From Bacteroidota bacterium (GTDB lineage: Bacteria > Bacteroidota > Bacteroidia > Chitinophagales > Saprospiraceae), in NCBI GenBank assembly GCA_024276375.1, contig JAJRXG010000243.1, forward strand, positions 1 to 38,084: a stretch of DNA of 38,084 nt. The letters are read 5' to 3'. Below are positions 30,031-38,084 of the stretch, in pieces. Below the pieces are notes generated by a model. It had not been told where the DNA came from. It worked only from the letters and a program-made list of their open reading frames with translations, and made no database searches. Each line of letters opens with the position of its first letter. Positions within the stretch are counted from its first letter, which is position 1. The position numbers were made by a program, and so were the translations under genes.

Positions 30031-31605
30031 ATGAAGAAGGGTATAGTGGTACTATTGGTTTATATGATGAGTGTCATCGGAATACAAGGTCAAAACTTGA
30101 TTGAAAGAATTCAATTGGGATTGGAGTTGGATGCAGCAGTTAGTGGCAACAATTTGGCACGGGAGATTGGATTGAGTAGCTATCAAAAGACTAATAGGAC
30201 CTTTGCCTTGTTTGAATATGTATCAAACAAGGGCAATAAAAGCAATGATATAGGCCTTGTCCTCGATCAGCAGGTATTGAAAAGATTAAAAAGTGTACAG
30301 GAAGGAGTTGTTGAATTGAGGATTCCGGTATCTCGTGATGCTTATATCAACGTGCTTTTGCGGAAGTTTAACTTGTTATCGAGAGATTTTAAAGTTTTGT
30401 TGGGATGTGGTGAAATCACAAGTGTCCCCTCTGAAGATCTTGTTTTTTATCGAGGTATCGTGGAGGATGATCCCTCTTCTATGGTATCTCTGTCTATTGG
30501 ATTTGACGAAGTTCAGATATCCATATCGGATCAGGCAGGTATCTATCGAGTTGTACCCAAAGATTTGAAATCTTATACCTATAATCTATACATCGAAAAA
30601 CCAATTGATAAAAGTATTATGACATGTGGTACAGAAGGGTCATTTTTTTATGTAGGTGAACGTAATCCTGCTGCTACGGGAACTAAGACGCCGGAAAATA
30701 AGAAAGCTGGAGACATAGTAGAGGTTTACTTTGAGTGTGATTATGCTCTCTATAACAGTAAGGGCGGAACCAATGGAACACTGTCATATCTCAATGCACT
30801 TTTTACTGAGATTGCCACATTTTATGCCAATGAAAATGCAGGAATTTATATGGAGATGACGTCACCTAAAATTTGGAATGTTACCGATCCATATGTCAAT
30901 GAAAGTAGTACGTTTGGAATGTTGGATTTGTTTGGTCGTACGGTGAAGGATAATTATCCGGGACGTTTGGCCTCATTGCTGAGTGGACGACAGCTCAATG
31001 GAGGTAATATCGGAGGCATTGCTTGGATAGATGTCTTATGTGATACTTATAACCCGACCTACAATTTTGGTCCTTATTCATTTCTATACAACGTTGGCAA
31101 TTCTTCTATCAATCCTTACCCGCAATACTCAGTAGATGTAAGTATTCTTGCGCATGAATTGGGACACAACTTTGGGTCTGAACATACGCATGATTGTGTA
31201 TGGGGACCCAATCACGATCAAGCCATAGATTATTGTGGCGGCAACAATTGTTCTTTGTCCAGCAATGCCGAGGATAATACCATTATGAGCTATTGTTCTA
31301 CCGTAGAATTTACAAAGGGGTTTGGAGTGGAACCCGGAGCACTTGTTTATAACAATTATGTCAATGCCACATGTCTTAAGAATGGATATCCGGACTGTAC
31401 ACATGAGTCTCTTACCTATCAGAATTCGACTATAAGTGGCAATACAGTGGTCTATGTCAATAGTATAATCTCGATCGACAACAATGTCGTCACAGGGACA
31501 GAAGGTGCAATCCAATTGAACGTAGAAAGTGATTTCGAGGTGATTCGTGACTTTACTATTCCCGCAACTAGTGTGCTTGAAATCAATATTGAAATATGCA
31601 ACTAG
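30031..31605 (+). CDS. Reprolysin-like (M12B-type) metallopeptidase, secreted
   Basis: Start at ATG 30031 (MKKGIVVLLVYMMSVIGIQGQ); zinc motif HELGHNFGSEHTHDC and Met-turn IMSYC. Confidence 0.92.
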   Translation: MKKGIVVLLVYMMSVIGIQGQNLIERIQLGLELDAAVSGNNLAREIGLSSYQKTNRTFALFEYVSNKGNKSNDIGLVLDQQVLKRLKSVQEGVVELRIPVSRDAYINVLLRKFNLLSRDFKVLLGCGEITSVPSEDLVFYRGIVEDDPSSMVSLSIGFDEVQISISDQAGIYRVVPKDLKSYTYNLYIEKPIDKSIMTCGTEGSFFYVGERNPAATGTKTPENKKAGDIVEVYFECDYALYNSKGGTNGTLSYLNALFTEIATFYANENAGIYMEMTSPKIWNVTDPYVNESSTFGMLDLFGRTVKDNYPGRLASLLSGRQLNGGNIGGIAWIDVLCDTYNPTYNFGPYSFLYNVGNSSINPYPQYSVDVSILAHELGHNFGSEHTHDCVWGPNHDQAIDYCGGNNCSLSSNAEDNTIMSYCSTVEFTKGFGVEPGALVYNNYVNATCLKNGYPDCTHESLTYQNSTISGNTVVYVNSIISIDNNVVTGTEGAIQLNVESDFEVIRDFTIPATSVLEINIEICN

Positions 31606-31645
31606 AACATAGAATGTGTAAATTTGAATTTAGTGGACATATTCT

Positions 31646-32653
31646 ATGGCGACCAACAAACATGCAATTGTCAGATACCGGACAATAGATAGGTGCTTGA
31701 AAGATCGAGATCGATCATGGACTTGGCAGGATCTCCGCGATGCTTGTGAAGCGGCTATTGAGGAAACGACTGGAAGACATGCAGTGATTTCGGAGCGTAC
31801 TCTGAAGTATGATATCGCCGCCATGAGGTCAAATGATATACTGGGATATTATGCCCCTATTCGCTATGATCGAAAGGAAAAGACCTATTATTACTCTGAC
31901 CTCAAATATAGTCTAACAGAGACTCCTATCACTAAAAAGGATAAACGCGACCTTAATAGTGCGTTGCAATTACTGCAACAATTTATCGGGCAGTCTCATC
32001 TTATGGGCTTGCAAACGATCCTTACCAAATTGCATAATAGTATCGATCGCTATGACTCGGAAAACACAAAATTTATTCAATTTGATCACCCTCTGGAGTC
32101 CAAAGATCAAAGGTGGTTGTATGGACTGTATCAGGCGATCTTGCAAAAACAATGTGTCAATATTGTCTATCACCCGTTTGGGAAATCCCGATCCACAAGA
32201 CGCGTCAGTCCTTATCTTCTCAAAGAATACAAGCGCCGATGGTACCTGATCTCTTTTGATCATCTGAAAAAGGCCATCAGGGTTTATGCCTTGGATCGGA
32301 TTGAGGATTTGTCGCCAAGTCTGGATCAGTATCATCTTGATGATGAATTTCATGTTGAGGATTATTTTCGGGATATCGTCGGGGTCTCTCTATTGAGAGA
32401 CAAAGAAGTTGTCAAGATTCATATCCAAGTATTTGGTCGTCAGGTGGACTACTTCTTAACGCAGCCGTTGCATGCGAGTCAGCGGATTATAGAACGAAAA
32501 GACAATAGCACTATTTTTGAAATTCGTGTTCGTATCAACATTGAATTAATCAGAGAACTCCTTTCATATGGCGCCTCCGTACGGGTTATCAGTCCGGATC
32601 TGTTGGTCTCACAGATTCGAGAAGAGCTTGTGAAGCAACTCAATCACTATTGA
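31646..32653 (+). CDS. WYL-domain transcriptional regulator
   Basis: N-terminal HTH-like region; VNIVYHPFGKSRSTRRVSPYLLKEYKRRWYLISFD and C-terminal WCX-like segment. Confidence 0.88.
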   Translation: MATNKHAIVRYRTIDRCLKDRDRSWTWQDLRDACEAAIEETTGRHAVISERTLKYDIAAMRSNDILGYYAPIRYDRKEKTYYYSDLKYSLTETPITKKDKRDLNSALQLLQQFIGQSHLMGLQTILTKLHNSIDRYDSENTKFIQFDHPLESKDQRWLYGLYQAILQKQCVNIVYHPFGKSRSTRRVSPYLLKEYKRRWYLISFDHLKKAIRVYALDRIEDLSPSLDQYHLDDEFHVEDYFRDIVGVSLLRDKEVVKIHIQVFGRQVDYFLTQPLHASQRIIERKDNSTIFEIRVRINIELIRELLSYGASVRVISPDLLVSQIREELVKQLNHY

Positions 32654-32913
32654 TGGGACAAGTCCGTGATTCATAATGACTTTTGAATAGTCTTGTTCAC
32701 GCCGATCAAGGTCTGTAAGCGTCAAGCAATCTATCCAAATCGTTGTTTTGGGCATAAAATGGCGCACTATAAGACTTACTTTAATTTTTTAATTAACCTA
32801 TATATAATTGATATTTAAGGATTTAAACATGTTATTTTATTTGTATGCAAATTAATTGCATTCTAACATGTATCTTAGCGTTATTGTTTTATTTACCACC
32901 AAAACTCATCCCA

Positions 32914-33561
32914 ATGATAAAGAACCAAAGCATTGTACATCACTTATTGGTCATAGATGAAAGCGGAGCCATGCGCCTAATCGCTCGAGAGGTCATCTAT
33001 CAAGTCAACCAGGCGATTCACGCGATACGTACCGAGGCTATCCGCAATGAGCATCAGGAACATAAGATCACATTGATTGTGACCAGTAGTGTAGCCATCA
33101 GATGTATTTATTCCAATGCTGCGGCATTGGTCTCACCATTGCTCCACCTTGAGCATTACGTACCGACCGGATATTGCAATATATATGATGCATTGGGCGT
33201 CGGTATCGCCACCTTGCGAGTTGCGGAAAACAGAAGTGATGCGTGCATGCGAAATCAAGTTACCATATTTACCAATAGCAAGGCTTGTGGTTCTAAGAAG
33301 TATGGAGTTGCGTCTCTGCGATCCTTGATTCGAATGCTCAAGGGCCAAGGATGGATTTTTTCTTTTGTTTGCCTAAGCGATGTATATCTTCATATAGCCA
33401 AAGAACTGGGAATTGATCTGTGTTGTGTTGTAAAAACAAGGAATAAGCAACAACACAAGGAGGTAGTCATCAATATGATGAAAAGACAATGGATATTGCG
33501 CCACCAATCTATTGACAAGATAGGAGAGGAGTCTGTGACAGACCGGATTGAAGCCGCTTAA
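32914..33561 (+). CDS. VWA-fold protein with degenerate MIDAS
   Basis: Start at ATG 32914; HHLLVIDESGAMRLI, LEHYVPTGYCNIYDALGVGI, VTIFTNSKACGS align to the three VWA MIDAS motifs with substitutions. Confidence 0.75.
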   Translation: MIKNQSIVHHLLVIDESGAMRLIAREVIYQVNQAIHAIRTEAIRNEHQEHKITLIVTSSVAIRCIYSNAAALVSPLLHLEHYVPTGYCNIYDALGVGIATLRVAENRSDACMRNQVTIFTNSKACGSKKYGVASLRSLIRMLKGQGWIFSFVCLSDVYLHIAKELGIDLCCVVKTRNKQQHKEVVINMMKRQWILRHQSIDKIGEESVTDRIEAA

Positions 33562-33675
33562 GGTATCATTGACCGATTCTATTATCCATAGACATAATAA
33601 ACTAATATTACGAATTTTGGTTTATTAATCAATTGTTTATATATTAGCATAATTTTTAATATGTAGATAGAACCG

Positions 33676-34209
33676 ATGGTAGAATCACTTATTCTACATC
33701 CCGCGCTATTGGTAGCCAAGGGATTTGAATCTTTGAACACGCGGGACATGCGATTTTTGCATGTATATCGCCGGTATTTTGAAGAGGCCAAGGAGAAGCA
33801 TAAGACTAGAGTGTATAGCCCTGAGGACTTTCAGTTGGGTGGCATATTGAATCCTGAGTCTCAATTTTTGGATGTGCATGCGACTTTTATGGAAGCGAGC
33901 GACAGGATTGATTCATTTCCGTATTTGACTTTATATGAAGTTAGGACTCATTTTTATTATGGCCGCATCTCTCAGATTTTTGATGCTTTGATGTCTGAGG
34001 TTTTTAGGGGATTGGATGATAGCGGAGTCTTGGATTATTACGGAGATATTCTGCTAAGAGTTGATAAAAGGATCATAAAGTCCTTAGAGCGCACCCGGGT
34101 TTATAATCAGATCATGGCATTGCATCGATGTGGTCTTGAGAGGAAGCTTTCGGGGGCTTTCCAATATGTATTGTCTCGGTATGTAGCACATATCAAGGAG
34201 TCAGCATGA
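33676..34209 (+). CDS. Hypothetical protein, no recognised family
   Basis: 177-aa ORF with ATG start and good coding composition, same strand as the VWA gene. Confidence 0.65.
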   Translation: MVESLILHPALLVAKGFESLNTRDMRFLHVYRRYFEEAKEKHKTRVYSPEDFQLGGILNPESQFLDVHATFMEASDRIDSFPYLTLYEVRTHFYYGRISQIFDALMSEVFRGLDDSGVLDYYGDILLRVDKRIIKSLERTRVYNQIMALHRCGLERKLSGAFQYVLSRYVAHIKESA

Positions 34210-34458
34210 ATCGTGATGCCCGGATATACTCACCATGATTATGGAGTACAAATTCAAGCATTGGGTTATTTCCTGACTTTGACACTTAATATTCATTACA
34301 ATCTGATAATCAGCGAGTTGTATTTGGGCAATGTTGCATATTGCCACTACGGGACAAGCACTGTTGTATCCGCCCCCATATACTTTTGTCCTTCATTTTC
34401 TTTTTTTGAGCAAAACATGAAAAGTGACAATTTAGGAACGTCTCGTACTTGTTCACCT

Positions 34459-35334
34459 TCAGCTCGAAGATATCAATAGGATTGCCAGGACTCCAAGTCC
34501 AATACCGATTATCTTATACCTATCTCCATGTTCTTTGTACAGCAGAAAACCTACAATGGAAGTTCCAATGAGTATGCCTACACTATTGATCGGAAAAAGT
34601 ACAGACGCCTGCCAACCTTTGGATAGTAAAAACACTAGGAGATATATCGTGAGAAAATTGGGGACACCCAAGGTGATACCGGCCTTTAGTTCTTTCATCC
34701 TCGGATAGATTCCTTGAGCGAAAACTCGATACAAGCTATATATAGCTCCAAAAATACCTGCTAATCCAAAACATGTAGATGTAAATAAAATCCCTTCGTC
34801 AACCACGAGCCCTTCTACTTCAACATAAAAGAGCAAGATCTCTATGATACCGCTCATGACCAAAGTCAGCAGTGGCAATATCAAAATCGGATCCCAAAGA
34901 GAAAACCTTCTTTTACTTGTCTCATCATTGGGATGATTGACAAAAAAGATCGCCGCCAGCGCTATACCAATTCCGAGACCTTTCATCCACGGTAGCGGTT
35001 CACTGTAAAAAGCTATGGCAAATGAAGAAGGTACAATAAGAGACATCTTCTGTACGATGGCAGTGATGGCGACTCCACTCTTTTGAAAAGATAAGGCCAT
35101 GACATTGAAGCCTGAGATAAATAGGAGCCCTAGCAGGACTGCCCAAATAGCCCAGGGCTTTTCCCATAAATTCATCGGAAATGCAAATTCTCCCAAGACA
35201 ATCGAGGCCACAATCACACATACAAAGTAATTGATGACAATGGCATTGTGATTATCGACATTGTATCTCTGAAATGTCTTAAATATTATGGCCAGTAATA
35301 TGTTGAATGTAATACAAAGAAATAACCAAATCAT
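34459..35334 (-). CDS. EamA/DMT-superfamily transporter
   Basis: Ten predicted hydrophobic segments; LGLLFISGFNVMALSFQKSGVAITAIVQKMSLIVP; C-terminal VGILIGTSIVGFLLYKEHG. Confidence 0.85.
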   Translation of the reverse strand: MIWLFLCITFNILLAIIFKTFQRYNVDNHNAIVINYFVCVIVASIVLGEFAFPMNLWEKPWAIWAVLLGLLFISGFNVMALSFQKSGVAITAIVQKMSLIVPSSFAIAFYSEPLPWMKGLGIGIALAAIFFVNHPNDETSKRRFSLWDPILILPLLTLVMSGIIEILLFYVEVEGLVVDEGILFTSTCFGLAGIFGAIYSLYRVFAQGIYPRMKELKAGITLGVPNFLTIYLLVFLLSKGWQASVLFPINSVGILIGTSIVGFLLYKEHGDRYKIIGIGLGVLAILLISSS

Positions 35335-35745
35335 AGTAGATCGTAAGTCGCGACAAATATAGCTCTATCGCAACTACTCGCGACCATGTGATCCAAACAT
35401 TAAAACCAAAGATCCGTAAGATGCTTCCTTCCGCCCGTATAATCGATCTGTATTGTCGGTACCGACTGACAACTCTTGTACTGATTGGAATTTGATCATT
35501 TCATCTTCATAATCCATTATCACTTTGGCATTTGAGCCAGAAGAGTGATTATATAGACTTCTATATTATAGAGCCAAACATGCAGTATATGGATCTTCTT
35601 CCCATAAGTAATACTCATAGAAGAATGGTCTGATCTATGTATATCATATCATTCCGGTTTGTTTTTGATTGTAGAGCCCTTGAAGTGCGGCGAAAATGAT
35701 GAATTATCGTATCTGCTGACCTATTGGATATGTTCGAAATATTTA

Positions 35746-36462
35746 TTAATGTTTGGACTCCAGTTTGTCGATCAGTTTTTGGGCATATTGATAGGCATCA
35801 TCCGGATATCGTGCGGTAATCAAGTTGCCATCTTCTATCACCAATGGTTTAAAAGGATTGCCGGTGATAAATTGTTCTTTCTTGGCCAGGGTCTCAACAA
35901 TTTCGTCTTGAACGTAAGCGGGGTAGGTGCGGTAGTATTTGCCCAGTTTCCAAGCTGTTAGCCAATAAGCTGTTCTTTCTAATATCTTAGTTAACGCTGT
36001 TAGAGTCCGGGTATGTATAACACTTTTGTTGGTAGCCGGATCTATGCTCCTGGCGAGAACTACACCTCCATGACATATAGCACCGATGATTTTATCTTGT
36101 CTGAAGAAGGCTACTACTTTATCTTGGAGGACTTTGTTCTCTAAATACTGCTTCATACCTTGAGCATGACCGCCTGGCAGATGCAAGAGATCATACGCCT
36201 CAACATCTATATTTTTAAATTTTATAGGATGTAAGAATTCAGGTGATTTTTCTAAAAGCCGATACCACTGAATGGCTTCCTTCTTAGCGCCCAATTGACC
36301 AAATATAACACCTGAAATGAGCAATGGGTCTGTTTGAGCTAGGGCACCATTTTCGGTGGCAAACTCAACTATATAACCCTTCTCTTTTAAGCGTTTCCAT
36401 GGGACAGCTACTTCGGTTAAATCAAAATCCTTGTCTGGAAGGGGGATGAGTATTCTTTTCAT
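35746..36462 (-). CDS. DJ-1/PfpI family (type 1 glutamine amidotransferase-like) protein
   Basis: LLHLPGGHAQGMKQYLE and nucleophile elbow IGAICHGGVVLARS. Confidence 0.88.
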   Translation of the reverse strand: MKRILIPLPDKDFDLTEVAVPWKRLKEKGYIVEFATENGALAQTDPLLISGVIFGQLGAKKEAIQWYRLLEKSPEFLHPIKFKNIDVEAYDLLHLPGGHAQGMKQYLENKVLQDKVVAFFRQDKIIGAICHGGVVLARSIDPATNKSVIHTRTLTALTKILERTAYWLTAWKLGKYYRTYPAYVQDEIVETLAKKEQFITGNPFKPLVIEDGNLITARYPDDAYQYAQKLIDKLESKH

Positions 36463-36516
36463 TGGCTCGACGATGATATATTATTTATTGTCAATGTATA
36501 TATAGAAAAATGGTAT

Positions 36517-38055
36517 CTATTCTGCTCCTTGTATTTTATTATTTTTATCTATAACAATGGAATTGCCCATGAAGATGGTAGCTTTTTCTAACTTTATGTT
36601 TTGGGAGTAGTACCATTGAGCTGTGGCGTGATTTTTTTCTAATTTCAGCAAGGTGTATCCATGTTGGCTTCCATTGACATATTTCAAGTGTGCATTGGAG
36701 GACAACAATGCTTTTTCCGCTTTTGTGACATTTTCCTTAGAGCTTCCTTTTCTTTCATCCCAATTGGCCGAAGTGATACTTGGTGTACCTATCTCGATAG
36801 CAACACTTGCTCCTGTATCTTTGTAGGTCGATACATTACGAGGCACTTCAAAGGCCCATGATGCATGGGTATCCCCGGTGACAAATATAGTATTAGCGAT
36901 ACCCTGATGAGCCAAAAAATCAATGATGTGATCTCGTTCATAGCTATAACCATCCCAAGCATCCAGATTTAAAGGTGCTTTGGGTCGGATGAGGGTCAGA
37001 TCCAAGGGAGAGAAGATCACTTGGTTACCGATGATGCGCCAAGTGGCATTGGAAGAAGTCAATTGATGTTCCAACCATTGCAATTGGTCAATGCCCAGCA
37101 TGGTTCGCTGGTCATGTGCTTGTTCTTGCTGTGAAGCCGGCGTTGCTCTACCGATATAGCGCTCATCGAGCATGATGATATCCACGAGGTTGCCGTAGTG
37201 ATAGGATCTGTAGATCGTCTCATGTGCTGTCTCTCTTATCGGCTGCCATTCAAAATAGGCTTGTTTGGCGACAGCTTTACGCCTTTCCCAATCTCCTTCA
37301 TCCTCTTGATGGTTTTGTGCACCTGTCTTGTATATGTTATTGGCAAATTCATGGTCATCCCAAATCAAGACAAATGGATGGTTTTGATGTGCTCTTTGCA
37401 AGCCTTTATCAAGTCGATATTGGGCATATCGTATTCTGTAATCCTCCAAGTCTATAAGTTCTTTGGCGGGTAAGTGTTTGCGCGAGAAGTCCTTGTCGCC
37501 ATATTTGTTGGGGCCGTATTCATAGATATAGTCACCGAGGTGTAATATGGCATCTAAGTCCGCATCGGCAAGTCCTTCGTAAGCATTAAAATATCCAAAT
37601 TCGTAATTGCTACAACTTACAATACCCAATACCACTTCATTATTGTGGCCTTGAGGTACGGTTTTAGTTCGACCTGTCATCGAGATTTTGCCGAGTGCCT
37701 TGAAGCGATAGTAGTAATGTGTGGCCGGTTTAAGACCCGTGACGTCAATCTTGACTGTATAATCTCTCGATGACCCGGTCATGGTCTCACCCGATGCGAC
37801 AATCGCGTCAAATCCCTGATCTGTACTCATCTCCCATGTTACAGCAACATTTTTTTGCCTTTTGGGTGTAATGCGCGTCCATATAATAACACGATCGGTC
37901 TGGGGATCTCCGGAAGCTACGCCATGATAAAAAGGAGCCTGACGAGCATCGTAAGCAGCTTCCGTACCATTGGGTACTAGCTCGACCTGCTTGTAGGTGG
38001 TACAACTCGTGAAGATGACCAAGGTGAATAAATAAAGAATCGTATCTATCTTCAT
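36517..38055 (-). CDS. phoD: Alkaline phosphatase D (PhoD)-family protein, lipoprotein
   Basis: Lipobox IFTSCTTYK; FYHGVASGDPQTDRVIIWTRITP, ILHLGDYIYEYG, IWDDHEFANN, FVTGDTHASWAFEV. Confidence 0.92.
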   Translation of the reverse strand: MKIDTILYLFTLVIFTSCTTYKQVELVPNGTEAAYDARQAPFYHGVASGDPQTDRVIIWTRITPKRQKNVAVTWEMSTDQGFDAIVASGETMTGSSRDYTVKIDVTGLKPATHYYYRFKALGKISMTGRTKTVPQGHNNEVVLGIVSCSNYEFGYFNAYEGLADADLDAILHLGDYIYEYGPNKYGDKDFSRKHLPAKELIDLEDYRIRYAQYRLDKGLQRAHQNHPFVLIWDDHEFANNIYKTGAQNHQEDEGDWERRKAVAKQAYFEWQPIRETAHETIYRSYHYGNLVDIIMLDERYIGRATPASQQEQAHDQRTMLGIDQLQWLEHQLTSSNATWRIIGNQVIFSPLDLTLIRPKAPLNLDAWDGYSYERDHIIDFLAHQGIANTIFVTGDTHASWAFEVPRNVSTYKDTGASVAIEIGTPSITSANWDERKGSSKENVTKAEKALLSSNAHLKYVNGSQHGYTLLKLEKNHATAQWYYSQNIKLEKATIFMGNSIVIDKNNKIQGAE

Positions 38056-38084
38056 AACCTGTAGGATTTGACCTGTATGGCTCC

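Noticed and set aside
31646-34209. Firm call of a known anti-phage defence system
   Set aside because: No nuclease, helicase, nucleotidyltransferase, TIR or other recognised effector is present; only contextual hints from the WYL and VWA domains.
34213-34479. 88-aa ORF downstream of the orphan gene
   Set aside because: Unconvincing composition and overlaps the end of the EamA transporter gene; probably intergenic.
35455-35466. Perfect 12-bp palindrome GTCGGTACCGAC
   Set aside because: Single short palindrome in a 400-bp gap with no promoter or gene start nearby; could be chance.

Overview
Bacteroidota-like chromosomal window, probably Saprospiria-related (inferred from gene content and TAnnTTTG-like promoters; not tested). 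It holds about 23 convincing CDSs, mostly ordinary metabolic and envelope genes: M20 peptidase, NhaC antiporter, Cys/Met PLP lyase, DEAD-box helicase, OmpA-like protein, serine beta-lactamase-like hydrolase, tryptophanase, Dps, FadH-like oxidoreductase, TPR-adenylate/guanylate cyclase, an IPTL-CTERM protein, Gfo/Idh/MocA + DUF1080 + M28 operon, ECF sigma factor with a membrane-anchored beta-barrel partner, reprolysin-like metallopeptidase, WYL regulator, a degenerate VWA protein, EamA transporter, DJ-1/PfpI protein and PhoD-like phosphatase. The left edge is a decayed DUF3857/transglutaminase-like gene. The most interesting non-genic signals are: (a) a ~163-bp MITE-like element with perfect 12-bp TIRs and an 8-bp target duplication, with a second diverged copy 18.7 kb away in opposite orientation; (b) a 162-bp imperfect palindromic intergenic element plus a 55-bp internally deleted relative; (c) a hairpin-rich ~130-bp direct repeat pair; (d) two coiled-coil ORFs joined at an A10 slippery run. 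The best candidate for undescribed protein biology is the small cluster of WYL regulator, VWA-fold protein with eroded MIDAS, and orphan ORF, with palindromes in its intergenic regions; function is unknown. No tRNA, rRNA, CRISPR array, prophage or intact transposase gene was recognised.
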